A stretch of 64,000 nt of DNA from Lacticaseibacillus brantae DSM 23927 (GTDB taxonomy: Bacteria; Bacillota; Bacilli; Lactobacillales; Lactobacillaceae). The notes beneath the pieces are model-generated. The model was given only the letters and a program-made list of their open reading frames with translations. It was not told the DNA's origin and ran no database searches. Positions 8,669-17,429 of this stretch are shown one piece after another; positions within the stretch are counted from its first letter, which is position 1; every line of letters begins with the position of its first letter. The stretch lies in NCBI RefSeq assembly GCF_001436115.1, contig NZ_AYZQ01000002.1, positions 1 through 64,000 on the forward strand. Reading direction: 5' to 3'. Both the position numbers and the translations under genes were made by a program.

Positions 8669-9161
8669 TATCTGGTTAGGCGCGATTGCCGTGATTCTTG
8701 TGGCTTTCTTTTGGCGATATACGGCAGTCAATCAGGGCGTAGTTGACCCAGTGCGCGAGGTCATCGTTCCAAAGCAAAAGCAGATTTCTGCGCACAACGT
8801 TCAGTTTGAAGTTTTGCAAATCGCAAAGGCCACGCATGGATCAGTGACCAATGTCGATGTGTCATTATCGTTGACACAGACCGGCCCAGCTAGTTATTCA
8901 TTGATTAAGGGCAACCGCAGCTTCATCGAGAATATGTGGCTAAATATTCCGTACGTCAGTCGCAGCAGCTTAGATTATATGAGTAATGCTGATGGTTCCC
9001 GAGTGCGGTCGAGTGACATTTTTAATCAAAAGAAGACATTTGCTTTGACACTACATTTTTCGACGGACACAAAGAACGTCCAAGCGGCAAATTTTTCCCC
9101 GAGGTTCAGTTTTTTGGTGCCTGACGGGCAAACATTCACCAAATACTCCGTACTGATTTAA
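8646..9161 (+). CDS. Membrane-anchored extracytoplasmic protein of the ABC cassette
   Basis: This 171-residue protein has one N-terminal transmembrane anchor (about residues 7-25) followed by a hydrophilic, beta-rich-looking domain facing outside. GTG 8646 overlaps the ATPase gene by 23 bp; GTG 8655 (MKRYSIWLG) is an equally likely start. The external domain could bind the exported substrate or shield the pore. No family is recognised. A terminator follows at 9185-9223, so it is the last gene of the cassette. Confidence 0.6.
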   Translation: MWSVKRYSIWLGAIAVILVAFFWRYTAVNQGVVDPVREVIVPKQKQISAHNVQFEVLQIAKATHGSVTNVDVSLSLTQTGPASYSLIKGNRSFIENMWLNIPYVSRSSLDYMSNADGSRVRSSDIFNQKKTFALTLHFSTDTKNVQAANFSPRFSFLVPDGQTFTKYSVLI

Positions 9162-9184
9162 ATGATGGAGCCTTTTTATCTCAA

Positions 9185-9223
9185 AGAGCAACGATACCCG
9201 GTCACACAAGGTATTGTTGCTCT
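9185..9223 (+). terminator. Terminator of the ABC-2 cassette
   Basis: AGAGCAACGATACC pairs with GGTATTGTTGCTCT (one G-T wobble) across a 10-11 nt loop, followed by a T-rich but interrupted tail. Confidence 0.65.
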
Positions 9224-9499
9224 ATTTGTTTGTCTACCAATTCTGAATTTTGAAATCAAAGTTTAGCGGAATGTGAACTGTTTTCGAGATTTCCCCAAAA
9301 ATTATTAATATTAAGAATATTGTGGTGACAACGGATACTTGATTCCACGGCCACGGCTCTCTCTCTACAATTTTTTCGCATGCTAAAAGTACATTTCTCT
9401 GATGATTTCGGGCACAATCTTCTCTATGCTGCAACTGGTATGGCTATCTTGCGGCGGAATAAAGATGGCAACTTCACCTTTATCGATGGAGGAATGAGT
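9224..9499 (+). other. Leader region of the mucus-binding adhesin gene
   Basis: This is a non-coding region, although the adhesin frame stays open back to 9380. It is AT-rich near 9295-9320, with overlapping AATATT palindromes. I cannot place a convincing -35/-10 pair; TATGCT at about 9425 is the best -10 candidate. Initiation upstream of 9500 is unlikely because the only strong GGAGG is at 9488-9492. Confidence 0.4.
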
Positions 9500-12400
9500 A
9501 TGAGAAAAGCAACAATAGAACAGCGCGTTCATTATAAGATGTATAAACGTGGGAAGTATTGGGCCATCATGGGGCTCTTTGCGGCCGCATTTGGATTGGC
9601 GACGACCCAATTGGTCCAGTCACCAAGCGTTCACGCTGCTGAGACAGTGAATGCGACAACGTCAAGCGAGCCACCAGTAACAACCACTGGGACTGCAGAC
9701 CAGGCACCAGACATTGTCCTTGACGCGGCCACTGCACCAGATCAAGCAGTCGCTGCCAATCCAAAAACGGACGTTGCGCCAACAACCGACCAAACACCAA
9801 TCAGTCAACCGGCCTCAGTGAATGCCGTGGCAACACAGGCTAAGGTTGAACCAGCGGCAGCACCAGCAACTCAGTCGCCAGTGGATGCCGCACGTACCGG
9901 GAAGGCTTTGAGCGATCCGACCCCAGCCTCAGTTCCGACAACGCCAAAAATCGACTGGTCGAATTGGCAGAAGCAAGGTGGGTTTATTTACCATCCAATC
10001 TGGAGCACGAGTGAAGCCTATACGAAGAATGCCGACGGAACGTACACGATACTCAGCGGCGGTGGCGAAACCGTTGTCCAAGGTGGGGATACGAAGGTTA
10101 GTTTTGGCATGTCAGGGGTTGATATGGCATTACCACTTCTGGGTGACATTGCGACGTATACGCAAACCAAACAACTAATGATTAATGGCAAGCCATATAC
10201 GGTTTATTACAACAACAACACAACCACCCCTCTGGTAGACGATACAAAACCAGCATTAAGTATCAAGAGTGCCAGCCTTAAAGTCGACACTTTGCAAGGG
10301 CTGTCCACAAGTTACGGTGACGATACATTGACCAAGACGGTGCGAACGAATCAAGACAGCGGCCGTTATCTGTATCTTCAAGACTCACGTGATGGCAAAA
10401 TCTATGAAGTCTCACGGCAAATTATTTCTGTTTATACGCAGTACACCAGTCTTGAGGTTACGGGCGGCTCGGCGGGATCGGGAGTGTCTGTAAAGCTCAA
10501 TTTAAAAGCCGTGCCCGGCACGGAGCCTGGGAGCCCAATCACAGATAATTTCAAATTTTTGGGTCTTGGTACTGGTTTTAAAGTCGATTCGGCAGGAAAC
10601 CCCATTCCACTCACAAATGCTGATGGTAAGGTCACCACGGGTAAGGATTTAGCTGTCTATGGCGGGATTATTCGGGGCGAGAGCATCCCGCAAGTGATCA
10701 AAGCTCAATATTTTGACACGCAAACCAATGCTGCAATCCCTGGGACAAGCACAGATGTTTTAGGGAAAGGGTTGGACACTGACACGGAAGTACCCGTCGG
10801 TAAGTCGTATCAGACAATTCCAGGTTACCAGTTCAATCGCGCCGAGGTTTGGCAAAATGAGTTGGGCCTAGTTGTGGACTATTCGACTGGCAAGACGCAG
10901 CAGACCAACACCACCGGCGGTAAATTGAATAGTACCTATAAAGATCCGGGCAATTTAAATTTGTTTCTTGAAAATAAAAAAGCGACAATGGTCATTTTTT
11001 ACTATGACCATGCCACAGTCTCGGTGACATCTGACAACCCAGGAGTGCCGGGGACACCAGTTGATCCTGCTAAACCGGAGGGTTTCAAGTTGCCAGATGG
11101 GTCTGATGCGGCCTCACTGACAAAAACAGTCACCCGGACAGTTGATTTTGCTACTGAGGATGGTACACCAGTTGCGCCTTCCCAGACCGCCAAGATAACT
11201 TTCAACCGAACTGGGACCGTGGATTTAGTCGGCAACAAGACAACCTATTCAGATTGGAACGCCGCCCAAAATAGTTTTCCTGCTGTGGCAGTGCCGGTGG
11301 TGCCTGGATATTATGCTGATCAGAATACTGTGGCGGCTGTCTCCGGTGTGACTGCCTCGAGCAACAATAGTAAAACGGTGGTCACGTATCGCCCACTCGG
11401 CCAGCTTGTGCCCACCTCAACAGATCCGTATTTTCCAACCACCACACCAATTCGTTTTGCGAATAATGCCACCGATCCAACGAAAGCAGAGACTATGGCA
11501 GTGCCTGTGGTCGCTGGGTACAGGACGTATTTTGCTAACTTAACTGATCCAAGCCAACTTGGGCGGCCAGTCGCGCAGGGCAGTGTGATTACACCGGCAA
11601 CCCCTGGCGCTAACATTACCCTGTTTTACGTTCCTAATTCGCAGAAGGCGACGATTAGCTATTATGACGATACCGCTCAGGCCGAATTGGCGCACGATGA
11701 CGTGACTGGCACATCCGGTGCGCCGATTGATTATCAGACGGCCTCGCGGATCAATGGCTATTTGAATCAAGGGTATGAGGTCATCAGTGACGGTTTTGCG
11801 CCGGGTACGAAGTTTGATACGAACACCGGAGTCGACCAGAGTTTTGTCGTCCACCTGAAAAGCCGCACCGTGCAAATTCTACCCGGTACGCCAGTGGTAC
11901 CCGGACACCCAATTGATCCAACGTTGCCTGCCGGACCGAAGTGGCCAGCAGGTGCTAGTCAAGCTGACTTCAGAAGGACTGTGAAGGAGACAGTACGGTA
12001 TCAATTTGCCGATGGCACTAAAGCCGGGGACGCCAAAGAAGCTCAGGTGACATTCATTAGGACGGGCAGCGTGAATTTGGTTTCCGGGGGAATTGACTAT
12101 CAAGATTGGACGGTGGAACAAGGTCAGCCGACGTTTGCGGCCGTGCCAACACCTGTCATTACGAGTTATTACGCTGATCAAGCTGAAATTCCAGCAGTGA
12201 ATGGCCTGACAGCTGATAGCCAAAACGTTGAGGCTGTTGTGACCTATCGGCCGCTCGGAGCGCTGGTGACGACTTCTCAAGACGATAAATTCCCTGGCGC
12301 AGCCAAAGTGAGTTTCTCAAATGACCCACTGAATCCAACGGCCGTTCTCCCAATTGCCGTTCCAGATGTCCCGGGTTATACCCCGCATTTTCCTGATTTA

Positions 12401-14560
12401 GCGACGCCGATTTCGCCAAAAAGTACGATTACACCGCCTAAGCCCGGGGAAGACATCCATGTCGTCTATACGCCCAATGCTCAGGCGGCGGTGATTGAGT
12501 ATATCGATGATACGACGGGAAAGACATTAAGCCAGGATGAAGTGTTCGGGAAGTCTTTCCAACCGATTCAGTATCAAACATCAGCGCAGATTCACGCCTA
12601 TCAAGTGAAGGGCTATCAACTGGTGTCAGATGATTTCCCTGCTGGAAAGATTTTTGATGCGGACGATAGTAAAACTCAAACTTTTGAGGTGCACCTGTTG
12701 CAACGAGTCATCGCCATCACACCTGACAAACCAGGCACGCCGGGGCAACCGGTGTTTACGGATCAACCTGAAGGCCCACTTTGGCCAAATGGGACCGAAG
12801 CGAATGATTTAACCCATACCGTCACTCAAACGGTCAGTTACCGTTTTGGACAGCGCAGGCAGGCCCTACAAGATCACGTTGAAACTGTAACGTTCACACG
12901 CACCGGTACCGTTAACTTGGTCACAGGAGAGCCGACGTATTCTGACTGGGTTGCGGAGAACGGCGATACAACTTTTGCCGCCGTCAAAACACCGTTTATT
13001 GATGGTTACTATGCTAGCCGGGCAGAAGTGCCTATGGTGTCAGATATCACGCCCACCACTGCGAATAAAAACGAATTGGTCGTTTACCGCCGTTTGGGTT
13101 CTCTAGTGCCAACGTTCCAAGGTGATGGTCCAAAGGCGTCTTTCGACACACCATATGTCGGGGACATGACTGACCCCACTAAGCCAGGAACAGTAGAAGT
13201 GCCTGCTATTAGAGGGTTTCAACCATTTTATCCAGACCCTAACGACCCTAACAAACCAGGGGCGCCGCTCAAGGCGGGAGACCTCATTATGCCAGTAGAT
13301 CCAGGCACAGACACGCCTATTCTTTATGTCTTGAGCCCGCAAAAAGCGAGGGTGGATTACATTGATGACTCCATCAAGACCATTTTAGAATCGGTTCCAC
13401 TCACAGGGGTATCGAATGAGCCAATTGATTATCAAACGGCTGAAACGATTGCAGCTTATGTGGCTAAAGGTTATGAGCTTGTGTCAGATGGCTGGCCAGC
13501 CGAAGCGACTTTTGACCGTGATGAAGATGTGGATCAAGATTTTGAAGTCCACTTGACACCGCGGCTTGTCACCATCACTCCGACCAACCCTGGAGTACCG
13601 GGCACGCCAGTAGATTCTGATAATCCAACAGGGCCAAAGTGGCCTGACGACTCTAGTCTTTCAAACTTATCCAAGACCATCACCGAGACAATCACCTATG
13701 AGTACAAAGCTGGTGGCGAAGCCAGCCCAACGCATCATGACAGTGTCACCTTTACTCGGGATGGCCAAGTCAATGTTGTCACAGGTGCTGTAACTTATGG
13801 CTCCTGGGTAGCCAAGGATAATGACACCACATTTGATGCCGTTAAAACGCCGGTCATTGTGGACTACTATGCCGATAAGGCCGAGATTGGGGCAGTGTCA
13901 GGCCTGACTGTCGGTAGCTCGAATGTTGAGCAGACGGTCATTTACGACAAGCTTGGTGCCTTAGTGCCAACATCATCAGATCCGCGGTTCCCACTCAAGG
14001 AGAAGATTCCATTGTCTGGGGATCCAACCGATGCAACAAAGCCGGGTACGGTAGTCGTGCCAAGTGTGCCTGGGTATATGCCATATCAGGCCGATCCAAC
14101 GCGTCCAGGGCGCTTACGACCAATTCAACCTGGCACAGTGCTCACACCTGAGACTCCGGGTATAGATATTGTGATTAGCTACGTCCCAATTCCGGTTGTA
14201 ACTTCAGTAAAACCAGTGATTCCGGTTCAGCCGGAAATACCTGGCAAGCCGACTGAACCGGCGACGCCAGTGGATCCAGACACACCAGCCGATTCTGGTC
14301 CTCAGGTCACAACAGGTAAGTCAAACAAACCAGTGTCAGTGGTTAAATCATCGGGCAAAGTTTTGCCAAAGCAACCGACACGTTTAGCCGTTCCAGAGAC
14401 TGATGGCAAGGTAAGCCAAAAAGCTTCCGGTTCGACTGAGAAAACTTTCCCGCAAACCGGGGATAATCCGGCATCAGAATTAACCCTCGCAGGGGTCGTC
14501 GGGCTGTTATCACTCACGCTGATTGGCTTGGCCCAACGGCGCAAGGAAAAAGAAGAGTAG
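9500..14560 (+). CDS. Giant sortase-anchored mucus-binding-type (Mub/MucBP) surface adhesin
   Basis: This 1,686-residue cell-wall protein is of the mucus-binding type. The start is ATG 9500, 7 nt after GGAGG; another in-frame ATG lies at 9494. Residues 13-21 read KMYKRGKYW, the KxYKxGKxW signal found on large lactobacillar surface proteins, with cleavage likely after HAA near residue 47. Then come an Ala/Pro/Thr-rich linker (about 48-150), a non-repetitive N-terminal domain (about 155-430) and a MucBP-like segment. Four tandem units of about 281 residues begin near residues 507, 789, 1069 and 1356, each opening with a PGxPGxPV-like motif. The C-terminus has a Pro-rich wall-spanning stretch, FPQTG (1650-1654, a variant of LPxTG), a hydrophobic helix and RRKEKEE. 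Confidence 0.9.
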   Translation: MRKATIEQRVHYKMYKRGKYWAIMGLFAAAFGLATTQLVQSPSVHAAETVNATTSSEPPVTTTGTADQAPDIVLDAATAPDQAVAANPKTDVAPTTDQTPISQPASVNAVATQAKVEPAAAPATQSPVDAARTGKALSDPTPASVPTTPKIDWSNWQKQGGFIYHPIWSTSEAYTKNADGTYTILSGGGETVVQGGDTKVSFGMSGVDMALPLLGDIATYTQTKQLMINGKPYTVYYNNNTTTPLVDDTKPALSIKSASLKVDTLQGLSTSYGDDTLTKTVRTNQDSGRYLYLQDSRDGKIYEVSRQIISVYTQYTSLEVTGGSAGSGVSVKLNLKAVPGTEPGSPITDNFKFLGLGTGFKVDSAGNPIPLTNADGKVTTGKDLAVYGGIIRGESIPQVIKAQYFDTQTNAAIPGTSTDVLGKGLDTDTEVPVGKSYQTIPGYQFNRAEVWQNELGLVVDYSTGKTQQTNTTGGKLNSTYKDPGNLNLFLENKKATMVIFYYDHATVSVTSDNPGVPGTPVDPAKPEGFKLPDGSDAASLTKTVTRTVDFATEDGTPVAPSQTAKITFNRTGTVDLVGNKTTYSDWNAAQNSFPAVAVPVVPGYYADQNTVAAVSGVTASSNNSKTVVTYRPLGQLVPTSTDPYFPTTTPIRFANNATDPTKAETMAVPVVAGYRTYFANLTDPSQLGRPVAQGSVITPATPGANITLFYVPNSQKATISYYDDTAQAELAHDDVTGTSGAPIDYQTASRINGYLNQGYEVISDGFAPGTKFDTNTGVDQSFVVHLKSRTVQILPGTPVVPGHPIDPTLPAGPKWPAGASQADFRRTVKETVRYQFADGTKAGDAKEAQVTFIRTGSVNLVSGGIDYQDWTVEQGQPTFAAVPTPVITSYYADQAEIPAVNGLTADSQNVEAVVTYRPLGALVTTSQDDKFPGAAKVSFSNDPLNPTAVLPIAVPDVPGYTPHFPDLATPISPKSTITPPKPGEDIHVVYTPNAQAAVIEYIDDTTGKTLSQDEVFGKSFQPIQYQTSAQIHAYQVKGYQLVSDDFPAGKIFDADDSKTQTFEVHLLQRVIAITPDKPGTPGQPVFTDQPEGPLWPNGTEANDLTHTVTQTVSYRFGQRRQALQDHVETVTFTRTGTVNLVTGEPTYSDWVAENGDTTFAAVKTPFIDGYYASRAEVPMVSDITPTTANKNELVVYRRLGSLVPTFQGDGPKASFDTPYVGDMTDPTKPGTVEVPAIRGFQPFYPDPNDPNKPGAPLKAGDLIMPVDPGTDTPILYVLSPQKARVDYIDDSIKTILESVPLTGVSNEPIDYQTAETIAAYVAKGYELVSDGWPAEATFDRDEDVDQDFEVHLTPRLVTITPTNPGVPGTPVDSDNPTGPKWPDDSSLSNLSKTITETITYEYKAGGEASPTHHDSVTFTRDGQVNVVTGAVTYGSWVAKDNDTTFDAVKTPVIVDYYADKAEIGAVSGLTVGSSNVEQTVIYDKLGALVPTSSDPRFPLKEKIPLSGDPTDATKPGTVVVPSVPGYMPYQADPTRPGRLRPIQPGTVLTPETPGIDIVISYVPIPVVTSVKPVIPVQPEIPGKPTEPATPVDPDTPADSGPQVTTGKSNKPVSVVKSSGKVLPKQPTRLAVPETDGKVSQKASGSTEKTFPQTGDNPASELTLAGVVGLLSLTLIGLAQRRKEKEE
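11015..14180 (+). repeat. Four tandem coding repeats of about 845 bp in the adhesin
   Basis: Units start near 11020, 11866, 12705 and 13565. Each encodes a PGxPGxPV entry, a Mub B2-like domain with TVNLV/TVDLV and YSDW, a YYADxAE-type stretch, and a MucBP-type domain with IDYQTA and GYELVSD. Similarity is clear in protein but moderate in DNA, so the repeats are old rather than freshly amplified. Confidence 0.85.
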
Positions 14561-14568
14561 TGGCACGC

Positions 14569-14604
14569 AAAAACGCGCATCCCAATTGGGGTGCGCGTTT
14601 TTTT
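14569..14604. terminator. Bidirectional terminator between the adhesin and the CHAP gene
   Basis: AAAACGCGCATCCC and GGGGTGCGCGTTTT flank AATT, with A and T tracts on both sides. It ends two convergent transcripts. Confidence 0.9.
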
Positions 14605-15571
14605 AGGCGTGAATGTAAGTGAATTGGCTCGCGTTGTTTAAGACTTGGGTGTTTGGTCCGGTTGGGTTGCTAAAGCCCATTCCGCCTTGTGTGATGGTGA
14701 CTGTGTTTGTCGCGGCGTTATAGGCTTGGACATAGGCCACGTGACCATAGCTGGCATCTGCCTGCCAGGTGCCAATCATCTGACCGGCTGCAAAACTGAT
14801 TACGGCACCGGCTGCCGGTTGGTTGTCTACTTGGAATCCTGCTGCAGCAGCTGAAGCGCCCCATTGGTTCCCGTTCCCCCAGTAATTGCCGACCCAAGGT
14901 GCAACAGATTTAACGTAGTAAGTGCACTGGCCCCATGGATAAGCGTTATTCGTTGAATAGGTGGGCTTCGTTGTTGCGGGCCTTTGGGTCACAGCTGATG
15001 TGGTGGATTGCGCTTGCTTGGTGGATTGGCTCACGGGCTGCGTTTGCGTTGATGGCGCCGCCGTTGTTGCAGATGCAGCAGTCGTGAATTGTTCGGACAC
15101 CCAGCTGCCATCAGTTAATTCATACCAGGTGCCATCCGTAGCAGTTGTTTTTTGCGTATACGCAACGGTCGTGCCGCTGGCAAGATAGCCTTTAGCGTAT
15201 TGGGCCTTGAAGCTGTCCCACTTGGTGATGGCACCGCCCGTGTAACTGAGCGTAATTTGGCCCTCATGTTGCGTGGCCGGGGTCGTTGTTTTGCCCACAG
15301 AGAGGTAGTTTTCCGGAATCCAGCCTCCTTCAGAGATTTGGTACCAGGTCGTGCCCCAAACGGTTTTGGTTTGATCGATTGTGACGCTGTCACCTTTTTG
15401 GACGTAGCTTTGAGCGTTTTGACCAACGGATGGTGAACTCCAAACTGTGGTTGCCCCTTTATCATAGGTGACCGTGGCGGTTTCAGCAGCGGCGACGGGT
15501 GCGGCCTGTAATAAAATTGTTGCCGAAAGGGTCACGAGTGAGGCGAGGCTAACTTTGAACAGTGATTTCAT
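14603..15571 (-). CDS. Secreted CHAP-domain peptidoglycan hydrolase with SH3-like repeats
   Basis: This 322-residue secreted amidase or endopeptidase is likely to cleave peptidoglycan cross-links or stems. Residues 1-29 are a Sec signal ending VAAA. Two SH3-like wall-binding segments follow (about 32-90 and 105-160), each with a TVxYxxxxxxxW pattern, then a Ser/Thr/Gln linker. The C-terminal CHAP domain (about 205-322) has the catalytic Cys in GQCTYYV and His in YGHVAYV. ATG follows AAGGAG at about 8 nt. Proteins with this build act in cell separation and wall growth and are often major secreted lactobacillar antigens. Confidence 0.87.
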   Translation of the reverse strand: MKSLFKVSLASLVTLSATILLQAAPVAAAETATVTYDKGATTVWSSPSVGQNAQSYVQKGDSVTIDQTKTVWGTTWYQISEGGWIPENYLSVGKTTTPATQHEGQITLSYTGGAITKWDSFKAQYAKGYLASGTTVAYTQKTTATDGTWYELTDGSWVSEQFTTAASATTAAPSTQTQPVSQSTKQAQSTTSAVTQRPATTKPTYSTNNAYPWGQCTYYVKSVAPWVGNYWGNGNQWGASAAAAGFQVDNQPAAGAVISFAAGQMIGTWQADASYGHVAYVQAYNAATNTVTITQGGMGFSNPTGPNTQVLNNASQFTYIHA

Positions 15572-15615
15572 GATTGGTTCTCCTTTATTGAACGATTGTC
15601 GTTGTGGTGAGGTTC

Positions 15616-15643
15616 AGTATAGGGCAGGGAGATTGCAAGCCAA
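15616..15643 (-). promoter_or_regulatory. Promoter of the CHAP hydrolase gene
   Basis: On the minus strand TTGGCT (15638-15643) is followed after 16 bp by TATACT (15616-15621), about 45 bp before the start codon. Confidence 0.5.
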
Positions 15644-15905
15644 TCACAGCGCCACATCAATCTGATTAAATAATGTCAGGAAAATCACAACCGTGTGTCA
15701 ACTTGTGATTCCACGTTCAAAATCAGATGTTTTCCTGGCCGGAATGACAATTTAATAACACCGAAAGGGCTTCGATTTGTGATCATTTCTAGGCCGGGAA
15801 CCATATAAAAATAGCCATGTCTCATTGACATGACAGACATTTCTGACTGTTTACGAAAACTGACGGCCAACCAATGAAAACCAGCTATGAAAGCCATCCC
15901 TCAGG

Positions 15906-15914
15906 TGCTATGAT
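15906..15914 (+). promoter_or_regulatory. Extended -10 promoter of the aquaporin gene
   Basis: TGCTATGAT matches the TGnTATAAT extended -10 form, 32 bp upstream of the ATG. No strong -35 is seen, as expected for extended -10 promoters. The rest of 15644-15905 holds TTGACA (15825-15830) without a matching -10, and no gene. Confidence 0.5.
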
Positions 15915-15946
15915 TAAGTGTAACTTTTAACTTAATGGAGGGTATT

Positions 15947-16600
15947 ATGCGCAATTATTTAGCAGAATTCATGGGTACTTTCATGTTGGTTTTCTTAGGG
16001 ACGGGCACAGTCACGCTCGCTAAAGGGGATACTTTAACAATCGGGCTGGCGTTTGGACTGGCAATCACGGTCTCTGCGTATGCTTTTGGCGGGATTTCCG
16101 GAGGCCACTTCAATCCGGCAGTTTCCACTGCCATGTTGATCAACAAGCGAATGAGCATGTCTGACTTTGTTGGGTATGTGATTGCTCAACTCCTGGGGGC
16201 CATTGTCGCTTCTGGTGTAGTGCGCTTCTTTGTTGGGGCCTTGGAATTACCAACAACCTCGCTTGGCCAAACTGATTTCAGCAAGATTGGTGCTGGCTCT
16301 GCGTTCTTGTTTGAAACCATCATTACGTGCTTATTCTTGATGGTGATTCTCAATGTGACTAGCGCTAAGCATGGCAACAGCAATTTCGCCGGCTTAACAA
16401 TTGGGGTTACTTTGGCTTTCTTAATTATTGTGGCCTTGAACTTAACTGGCGGATCCCTGAACCCTGCTCGTTCCATTGGGCCAGCACTCTTTGCTGGTGG
16501 GACAGCTTTGAGTCACCTATGGGTTTACATCTTGGCACCACTTGTTGGGGCTGCTTTAGCCGCATTTGCGAGCCGAGCACTCGGTAGCGAAGACAAATAA
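15947..16600 (+). CDS. Aquaporin-type water channel (MIP family)
   Basis: This 217-residue channel has six transmembrane helices and the two pore NPA motifs, HFNPAVS and SLNPARS. The residue after the second NPAR is Ser rather than the Asp of glycerol facilitators (NPARD), which favours a water-type channel, although small neutral solutes may also pass. The start is ATG 15947 with GGAGGG 6 nt upstream; an earlier in-frame ATG overlaps that ribosome binding site. It is monocistronic with its own terminator. Confidence 0.88.
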   Translation: MRNYLAEFMGTFMLVFLGTGTVTLAKGDTLTIGLAFGLAITVSAYAFGGISGGHFNPAVSTAMLINKRMSMSDFVGYVIAQLLGAIVASGVVRFFVGALELPTTSLGQTDFSKIGAGSAFLFETIITCLFLMVILNVTSAKHGNSNFAGLTIGVTLAFLIIVALNLTGGSLNPARSIGPALFAGGTALSHLWVYILAPLVGAALAAFASRALGSEDK

Positions 16601-16610
16601 CTATATCTAA

Positions 16611-16645
16611 AAAAGCGTGCTGCCAAATGGCAACACGCTTTTTCT
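16611..16645. terminator. Terminator between aquaporin and small membrane genes
   Basis: AAAAGCGTGCTGCCA and TGGCAACACGCTTTTT form a stem with a short AAA loop. It is suitable for both converging transcripts. Confidence 0.88.
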
Positions 16646-16653
16646 TTGCAGGA

Positions 16654-16824
16654 CTACTTATGACGAGTGAGGGTAGCAAACAGGCCAGCGGCAATCGCTA
16701 GTCCAAAAATTGACCAAGCAAGGATTGGAAACTTCAACAAGACCCAGACCCAAATCAAACCGCTGATGCCTGTCAGAATAGCGTCCCTCGGGTTCGAACG
16801 GATACGTTGCCACTTGGTTTTCAT
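16654..16824 (-). CDS. Small two-helix membrane protein (56 aa)
   Basis: It starts MKTKWQRIR and is basic at the N-terminus, then has two adjoining hydrophobic segments (about residues 20-35 and 38-52). ATG 16824 lies 8 nt after GGAGG. It is the second gene of a two-gene unit, 22 bp after the 86-aa gene, and ends near the aquaporin terminator. No family is recognised. Confidence 0.65.
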   Translation of the reverse strand: MKTKWQRIRSNPRDAILTGISGLIWVWVLLKFPILAWSIFGLAIAAGLFATLTRHK

Positions 16825-16846
16825 GTTTGACACCTCCAAAGTGCGG

Positions 16847-17107
16847 TTAACTTACCCTAAGTGACATGTAGATGAAGCCAATCACGGCTACCAAAGCGAG
16901 GACATACGTGAGCCAAAAGGCGACGGGATGCGCCTGGCGCCAGGGTCTGATGCGGTGGTAATAGGTGACAAAAGGGGTGATGAGGAACCAAACAGCGACA
17001 AAAAGACTGTGATCCCAGTGGAATTGCAGCATCAGGCCCAGTAAGACTGCTGTGATGGCAGCGCCAGCCAAGTAGTCAAGCAGCTGAGTACGAACAACTT
17101 TTGGCAT
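16847..17107 (-). CDS. Small three-helix membrane protein (86 aa)
   Basis: It starts MPKVVRTQLLDYLAG and has three hydrophobic segments (about 12-28, 32-46 and 64-82) separated by short charged loops including YHRIRPWRQAH. ATG 17107 follows GGAGG at 8 nt; the frame is open further upstream but without a ribosome binding site. Its promoter is the minus-strand TTGACG/TATTAT pair at 17156-17184. It is co-transcribed with the 56-aa gene. Function unknown. Confidence 0.65.
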   Translation of the reverse strand: MPKVVRTQLLDYLAGAAITAVLLGLMLQFHWDHSLFVAVWFLITPFVTYYHRIRPWRQAHPVAFWLTYVLALVAVIGFIYMSLRVS

Positions 17108-17155
17108 CAAAATCGCCTCCAATAATAACCCGAACCAATTCATCTTGATGAGGTG

Positions 17156-17184
17156 ATAATATCCTGTGGCCGGCGTCACGTCAA
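17156..17184 (-). promoter_or_regulatory. Strong minus-strand promoter for the small membrane gene pair
   Basis: TTGACG (17179-17184) and TATTAT (17156-17161) are 17 bp apart on the minus strand, 48 bp before ATG 17107. Confidence 0.7.
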
Positions 17185-17203
17185 CAAACATTTGTAGAAA
17201 GGA

Positions 17204-17232
17204 TTGACGAACCAATTTCAACGATAGATAAT
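17204..17232 (+). promoter_or_regulatory. Strong plus-strand promoter, divergent from 17156-17184
   Basis: TTGACG (17204-17209) and GATAAT (17227-17232) are 17 bp apart. Transcription would begin just before the AAAAGGAGG of the 56-aa gene at 17259. Confidence 0.7.
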
Positions 17233-17258
17233 GCAGCTATCAAAAGGAGGTCATCGGG

Positions 17259-17429
17259 ATGCAAATGACTGTGGGCCAAAAGATTGCTGCTTTTGTTGTC
17301 TTGGTTGTGGGCTTGCTGGCGCTGGATTTTTGGTTGCCCACTGTGAGTGCCATTATCACCCGGGTGATTATCGGTTTGGCGCTGCTTTACTTTGGCTACC
17401 AAGGAATTCGGGCCTGGCGGTCGCGTTAG
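17259..17429 (+). CDS. Small two-helix membrane protein (56 aa), divergent copy of the context
   Basis: It encodes MQMTVGQKIAAF... with two hydrophobic helices (about 9-25 and 29-46) and the basic end RAWRSR. ATG 17259 is 8 nt after AAAAGGAGG, and a near-consensus promoter lies just upstream, so it is very likely real despite its size. It has the same length as the minus-strand protein at 16654-16824 but different sequence. Its TAG overlaps the stop of the convergent ABC-F gene by 4 bp. Confidence 0.72.
   Translation: MQMTVGQKIAAFVVLVVGLLALDFWLPTVSAIITRVIIGLALLYFGYQGIRAWRSR

Noticed and set aside
9380-9499. N-terminal extension of the adhesin frame to 9380
   Set aside because: The only strong ribosome binding site is at 9488-9492, and the KxYKxGKxW signal fits a start at 9500; the extension would bury the signal.
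11540-12419. Several minus-strand frames inside the adhesin repeats
   Set aside because: They recur with the repeats, lack ribosome binding sites and are shadows of the repeat codon pattern.
11015-14180. Adhesin repeats considered as a CRISPR-like or mobile array
   Set aside because: The period is about 845 bp, the frame is open throughout and the units encode Mub-type domains, so these are protein repeats.
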